Assembly (NCBI GenBank): GCA_019278155.1
Contig: JADMLC010000001.1
Span: 69,162 to 108,087 of the forward strand
Source: Candidatus Kinetoplastidibacterium crithidiae
GTDB lineage: Bacteria; Pseudomonadota; Gammaproteobacteria; Burkholderiales; Burkholderiaceae_B
Length of the DNA stretch: 38,926 nt
Direction: 5' to 3'
Shown here: one piece after another, positions 9,729 through 18,515 of the stretch
Layout: every line of letters starts with the position of its first letter
How positions within the stretch are numbered: the first letter of the stretch is position 1
Notes under the pieces: model-generated
Database searches by the model: none
Told to the model about the DNA's origin: nothing
What the model saw: the letters and a program-made list of their open reading frames with translations, nothing else
Position numbers and translations under genes: made by a program

Positions 9729-9876
9729 TTTTAATGGTTTCTTTAGTTGTTTAATAAATAAAATACTTGTTTTTTTCTTATTGCTTGATAGTACAAGTAT
9801 AAGTGTTTTTAGTTTTAAAAAATATACAAATAATAATGAAAATATATAAGTTATTACATATAAAAGGTAGCTGATA

Positions 9877-10578
9877 ATGAAAGTAAATAATAAGGCATTG
9901 GTATTGTTTTCAGGAGGTCAAGATTCTACTACTTGTTTAGCATGGGCTTTAGAGATTTATGATGAAGTGGAAACTATTTCATTTGATTATGGTCAGCGTC
10001 ATAACGTTGAGCTGGTTGCTAGATCAAAAGTATTAGAGTCTATTAGATCATCATTTCCAGATTGGGATAAAAAATTAGGTAGTAGTTATGTAATTGAGAT
10101 AGATTTCATAAAAAAAATTTTGGAAACATCTTTGACTAGTAATACTAACATTGAGACAAAGAATGGAATGCCAAATACTTTTGTGCCAGGAAGAAATCTC
10201 TTATTTTTCAACTTAGCTGCTACATTAGGGTATAAAAAAGGAATTGAAATCATAGTTGGAGGTATGGGTCAGACAGACTTTTCTGGCTATCCTGATTGTA
10301 GAGATAATAGTATTAAATCACAACAGATAGCATTGAGTCTTGGTTTTGGTAAAGACTTTATCTTAGAAACGCCTTTGATGTGGAAGAATAAAAGACAAGT
10401 ATGGGATTTTGCAAAAGATATAGGAGGTCATAAACTCGTAGATATTATTATTAAAGATACCCATACTTGTTATGTTGGAGATCGTTCTAAATTAAACGAC
10501 TGGGGATATGGTTGCGGAAATTGTCCTTCATGTATTTTACGTAAAAGTGGTTGGGAATCGTGGATTAATGTAGAATAA
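9877..10578 (+). CDS. queC: 7-cyano-7-deazaguanine synthase QueC
   Basis: QueC converts 7-carboxy-7-deazaguanine to preQ0 with ATP and ammonia, on the way to queuosine in tRNA. The 233-residue product has the N-terminal PP-loop FSGGQDSTTC (residues 11-20) and the C-terminal zinc site with cysteines in THTCYVG and GCGNCPSC. The central segment VPGRNLLFFNLAA is also characteristic. An AAAGGTAG stretch a few bases upstream of the ATG serves as ribosome-binding site. No other queuosine gene is in the window. tRNA-Tyr(GTA) further right is one of the tRNAs that normally carries queuosine. Confidence 0.96.
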   Translation: MKVNNKALVLFSGGQDSTTCLAWALEIYDEVETISFDYGQRHNVELVARSKVLESIRSSFPDWDKKLGSSYVIEIDFIKKILETSLTSNTNIETKNGMPNTFVPGRNLLFFNLAATLGYKKGIEIIVGGMGQTDFSGYPDCRDNSIKSQQIALSLGFGKDFILETPLMWKNKRQVWDFAKDIGGHKLVDIIIKDTHTCYVGDRSKLNDWGYGCGNCPSCILRKSGWESWINVE

Positions 10579-10633
10579 TTCCAAGTAACAATTTGTTTAT
10601 TTTTTTAATGTAAATATATTATAGGTTTTAGTC

Positions 10634-12493
10634 ATGCCACATTATCGTTCACGTACTTCTACTTATGGTCGCAATATGGCTGGTGCTCGCGCTTTATGGC
10701 GAGCTACTGGTATGAAAGATAGCGATTTTGGGAAACCAATTATTGCAGTCGTAAATTCTTTCTCACAGTTTGTGCCAGGTCATGTTCATTTGCGCAATTT
10801 AGGTATGTTAGTTGCAAAAGAAATTGAATCAAGTGGTGGTGTTGCTAAAGAGTTTAACACTATTGCTATAGATGATGGAATTGCTATGGGTCATGGAGGA
10901 ATGTTGTATTCATTACCATCTAGAGAATTAATAGCGGATTCTGTTGAATATGTTGTAAATGCTCATTGTGCTGATGCGATGGTATGCATTTCAAATTGTG
11001 ATAAAATTACACCTGGAATGTTAATGGCTGCTATGAGGCTAAATATTCCTACAGTTTTTGTTTCTGGCGGCCCTATGGAAGCAGGTAAGATTGTTTCCGT
11101 TGTAAATAATGTTATATCTAAAATAGATCTTGTTGATGCAATGATAGTTGCAGGTGATTCGAATATCAGTGATGAGGTTGTGGAAGAAACAGAGAGATCT
11201 GCTTGTCAAACTTGTGGATCTTGTTCAGGTATGTTTACAGCTAACTCTATGAATTGTTTAACAGAAGTAATCGGATTAGCACTTCCTGGTAATGGAACAT
11301 TATTAGCGACCCATGCTAAACGAAAAGACTTGTTTAAGTCCGCTGGTCGTTTAATTGTAGATTTATGCGATCGCTACTATAAGAAAGAGGACTATTCTGT
11401 TTTGCCAAGAAACGTAGCCACCAAAGAATCTTTTGAGAATGCTATGGCATTAGATGTTGCTATGGGTGGATCTACTAATACTGTGTTGCATTTACTAGCT
11501 GCTGCAAGAGAAGCTGGTGTTGATTTTACTATGGTTGACATAGATAGGATATCTAGAAAAGTGCCTTGTTTATGCAAATCTGCACCTGCTACTAGTAAAT
11601 ATCATATAGAAGATGTGCATAGAGCTGGTGGTGTTATGGGAATATTAGGTGAACTTGCAAGAGCAAATCTATTAGATTTATCTACAGTTAATGTCAATGG
11701 TGGAACATTAGGTGATGTTATAAAAAAATGGGATCTGGCAAATTTTCCTTCTGATGAAGTAAAAACTTTTTATAAAGCTGCTCCTGGTGGTGTAAGAACA
11801 ACTGAAGCTTTTAGTCAGGATTCTTATTTTGATGACTTGGATGTTGATCGTGTTTCAGGATGTATACGTAATCTAGAAAATGCGTATTCCAAAGATGGCG
11901 GTTTAGCTGTCTTATATGGCAATATAGCAGAAAAAGGTTGTATAGTTAAGACAGCTGGTGTTGATGAGTCTCAATTAGTTTTCCAAGGAAGAGCTCGTGT
12001 TTTTGAGAGTCAAGATTCAGCAGTGGAAGCAATTTTAGGAGATAAAATCTTAGCAGGTGATATAGTCGTTATAAGGTACGAAGGTCCTAAAGGAGGGCCA
12101 GGAATGCAGGAGATGTTGTATCCAACTTCTTACTTGAAGTCAAAAGGATTGGGTAAAACATGTGCCTTATTTACTGATGGCAGGTTTTCAGGTGGTTCAT
12201 CTGGGTTGGTTATAGGACATGCTTCTCCTGAGGCAGCTGAGGGAGGTTCTATCGCACTAATTGAAGAAGGAGATGCTATTTCTATAGATATACCTAATAG
12301 AAATATTAATCTTTTAATTACTGATATGGAATTAATTCGTCGTCGTAACTCAATGTTAGCAAAAGGTGATAAGGCATGGAAACCATTAAATCGTGATCGC
12401 TTTGTCTCTAATGCATTGAAAGCATATGCTCTTCTTGCTACTTCAGCTGATTGTGGTGCTGTACGAGACATATCCAAACTTGATAAGTGTTAA
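10634..12493 (+). CDS. ilvD: Dihydroxy-acid dehydratase
   Basis: IlvD dehydrates 2,3-dihydroxy-3-isovalerate and -3-methylvalerate to the keto acids of valine and isoleucine, using an Fe-S cluster. The 619-residue product matches the usual length. Cluster-region cysteines are visible at 122 ([10 protein letters not shown]) and 191, 194 and 197 ([11 protein letters not shown]). The C-terminal part contains [12 protein letters not shown] and [12 protein letters not shown]. The gene follows queC by 55 bases and ends just before a strong hairpin. With the threonine dehydratase at 17.5-18.5 kb it supports retained branched-chain amino acid synthesis. Confidence 0.98.
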   Translation: MPHYRSRTSTYGRNMAGARALWRATGMKDSDFGKPIIAVVNSFSQFVPGHVHLRNLGMLVAKEIESSGGVAKEFNTIAIDDGIAMGHGGMLYSLPSRELIADSVEYVVNAHCADAMVCISNCDKITPGMLMAAMRLNIPTVFVSGGPMEAGKIVSVVNNVISKIDLVDAMIVAGDSNISDEVVEETERSACQTCGSCSGMFTANSMNCLTEVIGLALPGNGTLLATHAKRKDLFKSAGRLIVDLCDRYYKKEDYSVLPRNVATKESFENAMALDVAMGGSTNTVLHLLAAAREAGVDFTMVDIDRISRKVPCLCKSAPATSKYHIEDVHRAGGVMGILGELARANLLDLSTVNVNGGTLGDVIKKWDLANFPSDEVKTFYKAAPGGVRTTEAFSQDSYFDDLDVDRVSGCIRNLENAYSKDGGLAVLYGNIAEKGCIVKTAGVDESQLVFQGRARVFESQDSAVEAILGDKILAGDIVVIRYEGPKGGPGMQEMLYPTSYLKSKGLGKTCALFTDGRFSGGSSGLVIGHASPEAAEGGSIALIEEGDAISIDIPNRNINLLITDMELIRRRNSMLAKGDKAWKPLNRDRFVSNALKAYALLATSADCGAVRDISKLDKC

Positions 12494-12510
12494 TGATTTT
12501 GAATTTAATA

Positions 12511-12536
12511 GCCTTACTTCTGTTAGGAAGTAAGGC
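12511..12536 (+). terminator. Hairpin after ilvD (possible terminator)
   Basis: GCCTTACTTC (12511-12520) and GAAGTAAGGC (12527-12536) form a perfect 10-base-pair stem with a 6-base loop, 17 bases after the ilvD stop. The nearest T-run (about 12549-12554) is a dozen bases away, so it is not a textbook intrinsic terminator. It may still end or stabilise the ilvD transcript. Confidence 0.55.
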
Positions 12537-12564
12537 ATGATAGCCATATTTTTTAAGTTGCCTT

Positions 12565-13647
12565 ATGTCTCCAGTATTACCACCATTTTTAATAGTTCGT
12601 TGGTTATTATTATTGATTATAGTAACGGGACTTTATTTTATAAAAAGTTTTTTAATGCCGTCTTTAGCAGCGCTAATTATTGGTTTGGCTAGCTGGCCAA
12701 TTTACCAGCGTGTTTTGTATGTTTTTGGTGGTAGAAATACATTAGCCGCTTCTGTTTCTTTATTGTTTTTTTTATTGGTTTTAGTTATTCCTATTACATG
12801 GGCCTTTGCTTATACAGCTCATGAAGCAAGTATTTTCATCAAATGGGCAATTACAGCTAATAGAAACGGAATAGAAATTCCTACATGGATATCTTCTATA
12901 CCTCTTTTAGGAGATAAGTTATCTGATTATTGGAATTTGTATTTTGGTGAATCTTATGCTTTAGGTAAAACAGTACAAATGATAAGTGGAGAACATCTTG
13001 GGAATATATATCGTATGCTGTTGTCTGCCACAGGAAATGTTTTTCATTCGTTGTTATCAATTTTTTTCATGTTGATCACGCTCTTTTTTGTATATAGAGA
13101 TGGCAAGAATATTTTAGCTCAGATAGATGTTCTTGGGAAAAGCATGTTGCCTGACAGATGGATTCAACTATCACGATTAGTACCAGCAATGATTAGTTCG
13201 ACAGTGACAGGAATGGCTCTTATTGCAATGGGGGAAGGAGTAATTCTTGGAGTTGCTTATTGGATTTCTGGTGTGCCTTCATTTGTCTCATTGGGTTTGA
13301 TCACATGTTTCTTGGCCTTAGTGCCTGGTGGAGCTCCTTTTATATTTACTATGGTTTCATTATACTTGTTAGCATCAGGGAGAGTTTTTGCATCTATAGG
13401 TTTATTTATTTGGGGTACTTTAGAATTATTTATTGTTGACAAGACCATTAGGCCTAAATTGGTAGGTGGTCCAGTGAAACTGCCTTTTTTACCAACATTC
13501 TTTGGTTTGGTAGGAGGTTTAAAAACACTTGGTTTGATAGGCTTGTTTATTGGTCCTGTATTAATGGCATTGATAGTTTCTATATGGCGTGAATGGGTTT
13601 CAAACACCAAAAATAAAAATCATCATCAGAGAATTAATGATGATTAG
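12565..13647 (+). CDS. AI-2E family transporter (UPF0118) membrane protein
   Basis: The 360-residue product is strongly hydrophobic, with several predicted membrane spans: near residues 12-50, 62-85, a pair around 150-175, and a cluster from about 205 to the end. The C-terminal pattern FLPTFFGLVGGLKTLGLIG with LFIGPVLMALIVSIWREW is the hallmark of the AI-2E/PerM (UPF0118) family. Members have been linked to export of small molecules or to Na+/H+ exchange, and the substrate here cannot be read from sequence. The gene lies between the post-ilvD hairpin and an oppositely oriented tRNA-Leu. The ATG at 12565 has no convincing ribosome-binding site. Confidence 0.88.
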   Translation: MSPVLPPFLIVRWLLLLIIVTGLYFIKSFLMPSLAALIIGLASWPIYQRVLYVFGGRNTLAASVSLLFFLLVLVIPITWAFAYTAHEASIFIKWAITANRNGIEIPTWISSIPLLGDKLSDYWNLYFGESYALGKTVQMISGEHLGNIYRMLLSATGNVFHSLLSIFFMLITLFFVYRDGKNILAQIDVLGKSMLPDRWIQLSRLVPAMISSTVTGMALIAMGEGVILGVAYWISGVPSFVSLGLITCFLALVPGGAPFIFTMVSLYLLASGRVFASIGLFIWGTLELFIVDKTIRPKLVGGPVKLPFLPTFFGLVGGLKTLGLIGLFIGPVLMALIVSIWREWVSNTKNKNHHQRINDD

Positions 13648-13656
13648 AATAGATAT

Positions 13657-13741
13657 TGGTGCCCGGGGCCGGACTCGAACCGGCATGCCTCTCGGCGGGG
13701 GATTTTGAGTCCCCTGCGTCTACCAATTTCACCACCTGGGC
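13657..13741 (-). tRNA. tRNA-Leu (CAA)
   Basis: On the minus strand an 85-base class II tRNA is present with CCA encoded (13657-13659). The anticodon stem GGGGA/TCCCC encloses the loop CTCAAAA, giving anticodon CAA. It has the long variable arm (GCCGAGAGGC region) and a normal T arm (GCCGG/CCGGC, loop TTCGAGT). The acceptor stem is GCCCAGG against CCCGGGC, so A5 faces C68, a mismatch. The gene's 3' end is 9 bases from the end of the convergent AI-2E gene. Confidence 0.96.
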
Positions 13742-13754
13742 AGCTAATGATGGA

Positions 13755-13760
13755 ATTATA
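13755..13760 (-). promoter_or_regulatory. Candidate -10 box for tRNA-Leu
   Basis: A perfect TATAAT on the minus strand ends 13 bases before the tRNA-Leu 5' end, the expected place for its promoter. I found no good -35 box at 16-18 bases, so this is only a -10 call. Confidence 0.4.
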
Positions 13761-13849
13761 CACTCTCTTGAAAAATTATGCATCATCTCCATACTAAAAT
13801 TATAGTATTTTTTAATTTAATTATTTTAATTTAATTTTGTTCCTTAATT

Positions 13850-15760
13850 ATGAGCCAAAATAGCAAATCTGTACAATTTGAAAAAATGAGTTTTCAAGCT
13901 GAAGTAAAACAATTGCTTCATTTGATGATACATTCTTTATACAGTAATAAAGAAATATTTTTGAGAGAGCTAGTTTCTAATGCATCTGATGCATGTGATA
14001 AGCTGCGCTTCGAATCTTTAGACAATCCTGAGCTGCTGCCCAAAGATTCGGAACTTAGCATAATAGTTTCTTATGATAAAGATAAACATACCATCACTGT
14101 TTCTGATAATGGCATAGGTATGTCTAGAGAGGAAGTTATTAATAATTTAGGAACTATAGCAAAGTCTGGTACTAAAGATTTTTTTAAGAACTTAAGTGGA
14201 GATAAACAAAAAGATGCTCAATTAATTGGTCAATTTGGTGTTGGTTTTTATTCTTCTTTTATTATTGCAGATAAGGTTAAAGTAACTACTCTTAAAGCTG
14301 GCTTAAGCAAAGAGTTTTCTGTTAGTTGGGAGTCTGATGGGTTAGGTGAGTTCGTTGTATCTGATTCAGATCGTGATACACATGGAACTGATGTGGAATT
14401 ACACCTAAAAGATGATGCATTTGATTTGTTGAATGGTTGGAAGCTAAGGGAAATTTTACAGAAATATTCTGACCATATATCTTTGCCTATATATATGTCT
14501 AAAGAAGAGTGGGACGATGAGAAAAAAGTACAAATTCAAACCAATACTTTAGAAGTGGTCAATAAATCTAATGCTTTATGGGCAAGACCGAAGTCTGATA
14601 TTACTGAGAATGAATATAAAGAGTTTTATAAGGCTTTATTTCATGATTTTGAAGATCCATTGTTTTGGACTCATAATAAGATAGAGGGTCGTAGCGAATA
14701 CACACAGTTGTTTTTCATTCCTAAACATGCTCCATTAGATATATGGGATAGAGATAATAATAGTCATGGTATCAAGTTATATATACAGCGTGTATTTATT
14801 ATGGATGATTCGGAGCAATTGCTTCCAAGATATCTACGTTTTGTAAGAGGTATTATAGATACAGCTGATCTTGCATTAAATGTTTCTAGAGAAATTTTGC
14901 AAGAAAGTAAAGATATATTTGCTATAAAAGAAGCATCCATTAAACGAATATTAGGTTTATTAGATGATGCCGCAAAAAATAAGGCAGAAGATTATAAGAT
15001 ATTTTGGAATGAATTTGGCCAAATTCTTAAAGAAGGTATTGGGGAGGATTTTTCTAATAAGGAAAAAATTGCTAAATTGTTAAGATTTGCCTCAACTTAT
15101 GGGGAAGATGATAATCAATATACATCTCTCGCTGAATACGTATCTAGAATGAATTCAAAACAAGAAGGTATATATTATATTACTGCTGATTCTTTAATAT
15201 CTGCTAAAAACAGTCCTCATTTAGAGATATTTCGCAAAAACAATATAGAAGTTTTATTATTGCCTGATAGAATAGATGAATGGATGATCTCTCATTTGAG
15301 AGATTTTGATGGAAAACCTCTTATTTCTATAGCAAAAGAAGGTTTTGATGTAAGTAAAATTGGTGGGGATGCAGATATAAAGGATCCTGCTGAGATATCT
15401 GAATCTTCAAAATCAATAATAAAGAAAATAGAGAGCTTGTTGAAAGATCGAGTTAAATCAGTTAAGGTTTCTTCTCGATTGGTAGATTCTCCTGCGTGCG
15501 TTCTTGTAGAAAAAAATGAATTAAGCCCTCACATGGTTCGTATTTTGAAAAATGCAGGACAAAATCCGCCAGATTCTAAGCTAATTTTGGAGATAAATCC
15601 TGATCATGATTTTTTTAAGAAACTAAGTGATTTAGATGAAGCTAATTTCGAAGAATGGTCAAACTTGTTGCTTGATCAGGCAATTTTAGCTAGTGGAGGC
15701 AATTTAAATGATCCAGCTGCTTTTGTGAGATGTTTAAATAGTATTCTTTTAAAAACTTAA
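13850..15760 (+). CDS. htpG: Molecular chaperone HtpG (Hsp90)
   Basis: HtpG is the bacterial Hsp90, an ATP-driven dimeric cytosolic chaperone. The 636-residue product has the GHKL ATPase motifs: [13 protein letters not shown] (about 39-51), DNGIGM (86-91) and GQFGVGFYS (127-135). The middle-domain segment [20 protein letters not shown], with its conserved arginine, and the C-terminal dimerization region follow. Length is standard. The upstream region 13742-13849 holds the tRNA-Leu promoter on the other strand, and a clear intrinsic terminator follows the stop codon. Confidence 0.98.
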   Translation: MSQNSKSVQFEKMSFQAEVKQLLHLMIHSLYSNKEIFLRELVSNASDACDKLRFESLDNPELLPKDSELSIIVSYDKDKHTITVSDNGIGMSREEVINNLGTIAKSGTKDFFKNLSGDKQKDAQLIGQFGVGFYSSFIIADKVKVTTLKAGLSKEFSVSWESDGLGEFVVSDSDRDTHGTDVELHLKDDAFDLLNGWKLREILQKYSDHISLPIYMSKEEWDDEKKVQIQTNTLEVVNKSNALWARPKSDITENEYKEFYKALFHDFEDPLFWTHNKIEGRSEYTQLFFIPKHAPLDIWDRDNNSHGIKLYIQRVFIMDDSEQLLPRYLRFVRGIIDTADLALNVSREILQESKDIFAIKEASIKRILGLLDDAAKNKAEDYKIFWNEFGQILKEGIGEDFSNKEKIAKLLRFASTYGEDDNQYTSLAEYVSRMNSKQEGIYYITADSLISAKNSPHLEIFRKNNIEVLLLPDRIDEWMISHLRDFDGKPLISIAKEGFDVSKIGGDADIKDPAEISESSKSIIKKIESLLKDRVKSVKVSSRLVDSPACVLVEKNELSPHMVRILKNAGQNPPDSKLILEINPDHDFFKKLSDLDEANFEEWSNLLLDQAILASGGNLNDPAAFVRCLNSILLKT

Positions 15761-15771
15761 TAAATTGTATT

Positions 15772-15806
15772 AAAAAGAGCTTGTAATGTTATTTACAGCT
15801 CTTTTT
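15772..15806 (+). terminator. Intrinsic terminator after htpG
   Basis: AAAAAGAGCT (15772-15781) pairs perfectly with AGCTCTTTTT (15797-15806) around a 15-base loop that can partly pair itself. The stem ends in a T-run directly on the plus strand, 11 bases after the htpG stop. The A-run on the other arm makes it potentially bidirectional. It separates htpG from ffh. Confidence 0.8.
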
Positions 15807-15829
15807 AACTTTTGGTTCATAATATACAT

Positions 15830-17221
15830 ATGCTAGATAATTTGACTAAACGGTTTTCAAAAATTATAAAGAAAATAAAAGGGGAGGCTCGTTTAACTGA
15901 AGCTAATACTAACGATATGTTGCGTGAAATACGAATAGCTTTGTTAGAGGCAGATGTTTCTTTTGTTGTCGTTAGAGATTTTATAGATAGTATTAAGAAA
16001 AAATGTCTTGGTGTTGAAGTTGTTGATAGTTTAAATCCAGGGCAAGTATTGGTTAGTATTGTTCATAAAGAATTAGTTAGAGTTATCGGTGGAAGTTTTG
16101 GAGAACATGCTACAGAGATATCGTTGGATTCTAGACCTCCTGCTGTTATTCTTATGATTGGTCTGCAGGGAGTAGGTAAAACTACGACTTCTGGAAAATT
16201 GGCATACTGGTTTAAAAATGGTCATCACATTAGAAATGGAAAATTAACAGGTAAGAAAAAGGTACTATTAGTTAGTACTGATATATATCGTCCAGCTGCA
16301 ATAGAACAGTTAAGAATTATAGCCAATCAGATAGATGTAGATTTTTTTGATTTTAAAACATCTTTAAAACCATGTGAAATAGCTATTGAAGCTTTAGATT
16401 ATTCTCGTCGCCGTTATTACGATATTATTATCTTTGATACAGCTGGCCGTCTTGGGATAGATAATTTTATGATGGATGAAATAAAATCATTGCATAAAAT
16501 AGTTAATCCTATTGAAACATTATTTATTGTTGATTCTATGCAAGGGCAAGATGCTATAAACACAGCCACAGCATTTTCTGAAGTTGTTCCGATAACAGGA
16601 ATTATATTAACAAAGTTAGATGGAGATTCTAGAGGCGGGGTAGCCTTGTCTGTGAGTAAGGTAACAGGAAAACCATTAAAACTTGTTGGCGTGTCGGAAA
16701 AAATGAATGGTTTAGAACTATTTTATCCAGATCGTATGGCTAGCCGTATACTAGGAATGGGAGATATTCTTTCTCTAGTTGAGCAAGCTCAAAAGAATAT
16801 AGATTTTAATAATGATAGAACTATAAATTTATTAAAATCTAAGGATAAGTTTGATTTTAATGATTTTTATGCACAAATTAATCAAATGAAGAAAATGGGT
16901 TCTATGAGTGATTTGTTGGACAAACTGCCAGAAGAATTACAAATTTCTAGCAAACTCTTAGGTGGTAATAATCCTGATAAAATGATTATAAAAACAGAGG
17001 CTATCATTAATTCTATGACTTTATTAGAAAGGAGTAAACCTGAAATAATCAAGTCATCTAGAAAGCGTAGGATAGCCAAAGGATCTGGAACAATGGTTCA
17101 GGATGTTAATAATCTAATTAAACAGTTAGACCAAATGCAGTCAATAGTTAAAAAAATTAAAAAGAACGGTTTTGGTAAAATGTTTCGTTCTATAACAGGA
17201 GGTAATAATTTTTTTAAATAA
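15830..17221 (+). CDS. ffh: Signal recognition particle protein Ffh
   Basis: Ffh binds 4.5S RNA and signal sequences of nascent inner-membrane proteins and delivers them to FtsY. I start at the ATG at 15830 (MLDNLTKRFSKI), giving 463 residues. The in-frame TTG at 15812 would add six residues (MVHNIH) and begins only six bases after the terminator stem. The N domain contains ARLTEANTNDMLREIRIALLEADV in two segments. The G domain has GLQGVGKTTT, DIYRPAA, DTAGR and TKLDGDSRGG. The C-terminal M domain is methionine-containing and basic, ending in KMFRSITGG. YidC, its partner in membrane insertion, is encoded near the right end of the window. Confidence 0.97.
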   Translation: MLDNLTKRFSKIIKKIKGEARLTEANTNDMLREIRIALLEADVSFVVVRDFIDSIKKKCLGVEVVDSLNPGQVLVSIVHKELVRVIGGSFGEHATEISLDSRPPAVILMIGLQGVGKTTTSGKLAYWFKNGHHIRNGKLTGKKKVLLVSTDIYRPAAIEQLRIIANQIDVDFFDFKTSLKPCEIAIEALDYSRRRYYDIIIFDTAGRLGIDNFMMDEIKSLHKIVNPIETLFIVDSMQGQDAINTATAFSEVVPITGIILTKLDGDSRGGVALSVSKVTGKPLKLVGVSEKMNGLELFYPDRMASRILGMGDILSLVEQAQKNIDFNNDRTINLLKSKDKFDFNDFYAQINQMKKMGSMSDLLDKLPEELQISSKLLGGNNPDKMIIKTEAIINSMTLLERSKPEIIKSSRKRRIAKGSGTMVQDVNNLIKQLDQMQSIVKKIKKNGFGKMFRSITGGNNFFK

Positions 17222-17236
17222 TAGAGTATTAATCTC

Positions 17237-17437
17237 TTAACCACCACCTATAGCTGAAACTATTTCAACAATGTCTTCATTTTTTAAGAATGTTTCATGG
17301 TATTTATTTTTTTGTATTATATTACCATTTAGTTCTATTGCTATTTTTTTATTATCATGCTGTAAGTTTGATAATAGTTCCAATATAGAGATATTGTTTT
17401 GAATATTTAATTCTTTACCATTAAGTTGAATTTTCAT
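17237..17437 (-). CDS. thiS: Sulfur carrier protein ThiS
   Basis: This is a 66-residue ubiquitin-like protein ending in the diglycine needed for thiocarboxylate formation (SAIGGG). It has the family N-terminus MKIQLNGKELNI and the IVEIVSAIGG end. ThiS donates sulfur for the thiazole ring of thiamine with ThiF and ThiG. I start at the ATG at 17437; the ATG at 17449 would add MVYK. It is the last gene of a minus-strand set after metG and the threonine dehydratase, 32 bases from the latter. No thiG, thiF or thiE lies in this window. A MoaD-like role is possible but less likely by sequence. Confidence 0.85.
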   Translation of the reverse strand: MKIQLNGKELNIQNNISILELLSNLQHDNKKIAIELNGNIIQKNKYHETFLKNEDIVEIVSAIGGG

Positions 17438-17469
17438 TTTGTATACCATTTTAGATATATTATTGCAAT

Positions 17470-18450
17470 TTAAACGTTTGATTGTATCAGATGTATAAAA
17501 TTTATCAAATCTATATTTCCTCCAGTAATTATTATCCCTACTCGTTTATTTTTGATTTCGTTTTTAATGTTTTGTATTGCGGCGAATCCTAAACAACCTG
17601 TTGGCTCTACAATAATTTTTAGTTTATCTGCTAATGTGGACATAGAGTTTATGAGTTGTGAGTCGCTTACTGTTAGAATATCTTTCACATATTTTTGAAT
17701 AATATAAAAATTCTTTTCTCCTAGAGATTGAGTTTGTGCTCCATCGGCGATAGTTTTAGGTGTATTTATTCTAGTTAGAATTCCTGTTCTTAATGATATT
17801 TGTCCATCATTGGCATTTATTGGTTCTACACCATATATACTACATAGTGGTTTTTTTTCTTTTATGTATAGTGATGAACCAGATAATAAACCTCCACCTC
17901 CTACTCCCATAAATACAGCATCTAAATCATGAACTTCTTCGAATAGTTCTTTTACTACTGTTCCTGATCCAGCTATTACATCATTATTATTGTATGAAGA
18001 GATTGGGATGGCTCCCGTTTTTTTAATTAATTGGTCTAATATTTGTTCTCTATCATCCTTATATCTATCGTATAGTACTATGTTGCAATTGTTATGTTTT
18101 TTAGTATTAGATATTTTAATTCTAGGAGCATCTTTAGGCATGAGAATAGTTGATTTGATGCCTAATATTTCAGATGCTTTTGCTATTGCTTGTGCATGAT
18201 TACCAGATGAAAATGTAATAACTCCTAGTTTTTTTTCTTGATCCTTTAGATTTACTAAAGCGTTAAATGCACCTCTAAATTTAAATGCTCCTGTAACTTG
18301 TAGGTTTTCACATTTGAAAAAAAAATCAGCATTAAATATATCATTAATATCTGGAGATACTAAAACTGGTGTTTTGCAAACATAATCAGCAATTCTTTTA
18401 GATGCTAATACAATATCTTCGGCATTTGGTAATGAAAGATTATTTTTCAT
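17470..18450 (-). CDS. Threonine dehydratase, short form without regulatory domain
   Basis: This fold-type II PLP enzyme has 326 residues. The PLP lysine lies in GAFKFRGA (Lys57), the phosphate loop is GVGGGGLLSG (about 183-192) and the substrate loop is SSGNHAQA. These fit threonine/serine dehydratases (IlvA/TdcB group), which convert threonine to 2-oxobutanoate, the isoleucine precursor. Biosynthetic IlvA is about 500 residues with C-terminal ACT-like regulatory domains; here the protein ends after the catalytic domain. A serine racemase of the same family cannot be excluded. ilvD in the same window favours an isoleucine role. It lies between metG and thiS. Confidence 0.85.
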   Translation of the reverse strand: MKNNLSLPNAEDIVLASKRIADYVCKTPVLVSPDINDIFNADFFFKCENLQVTGAFKFRGAFNALVNLKDQEKKLGVITFSSGNHAQAIAKASEILGIKSTILMPKDAPRIKISNTKKHNNCNIVLYDRYKDDREQILDQLIKKTGAIPISSYNNNDVIAGSGTVVKELFEEVHDLDAVFMGVGGGGLLSGSSLYIKEKKPLCSIYGVEPINANDGQISLRTGILTRINTPKTIADGAQTQSLGEKNFYIIQKYVKDILTVSDSQLINSMSTLADKLKIIVEPTGCLGFAAIQNIKNEIKNKRVGIIITGGNIDLINFIHLIQSNV

Positions 18451-18515
18451 GTTTGTTTAATAAATTGTGATTTTATGTGGACATTTTAAAGTCCATTGCT
18501 AAGAGCTTTAAACAA

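Noticed and set aside
12130..12477. 115-residue open frame antisense to the end of ilvD
   Set aside because: ilvD is full length and conserved through this region; the antisense frame has no start context or family features.
13257..13610. 117-residue open frame antisense to the AI-2E permease gene
   Set aside because: It is a shadow of the hydrophobic permease coding sequence; composition and position give no support for a gene.
18477..18494. TGGAC/GTCCA inverted repeat between metG and the threonine dehydratase gene as a terminator
   Set aside because: The stem is only five base pairs with no following U-tract in the gene direction.
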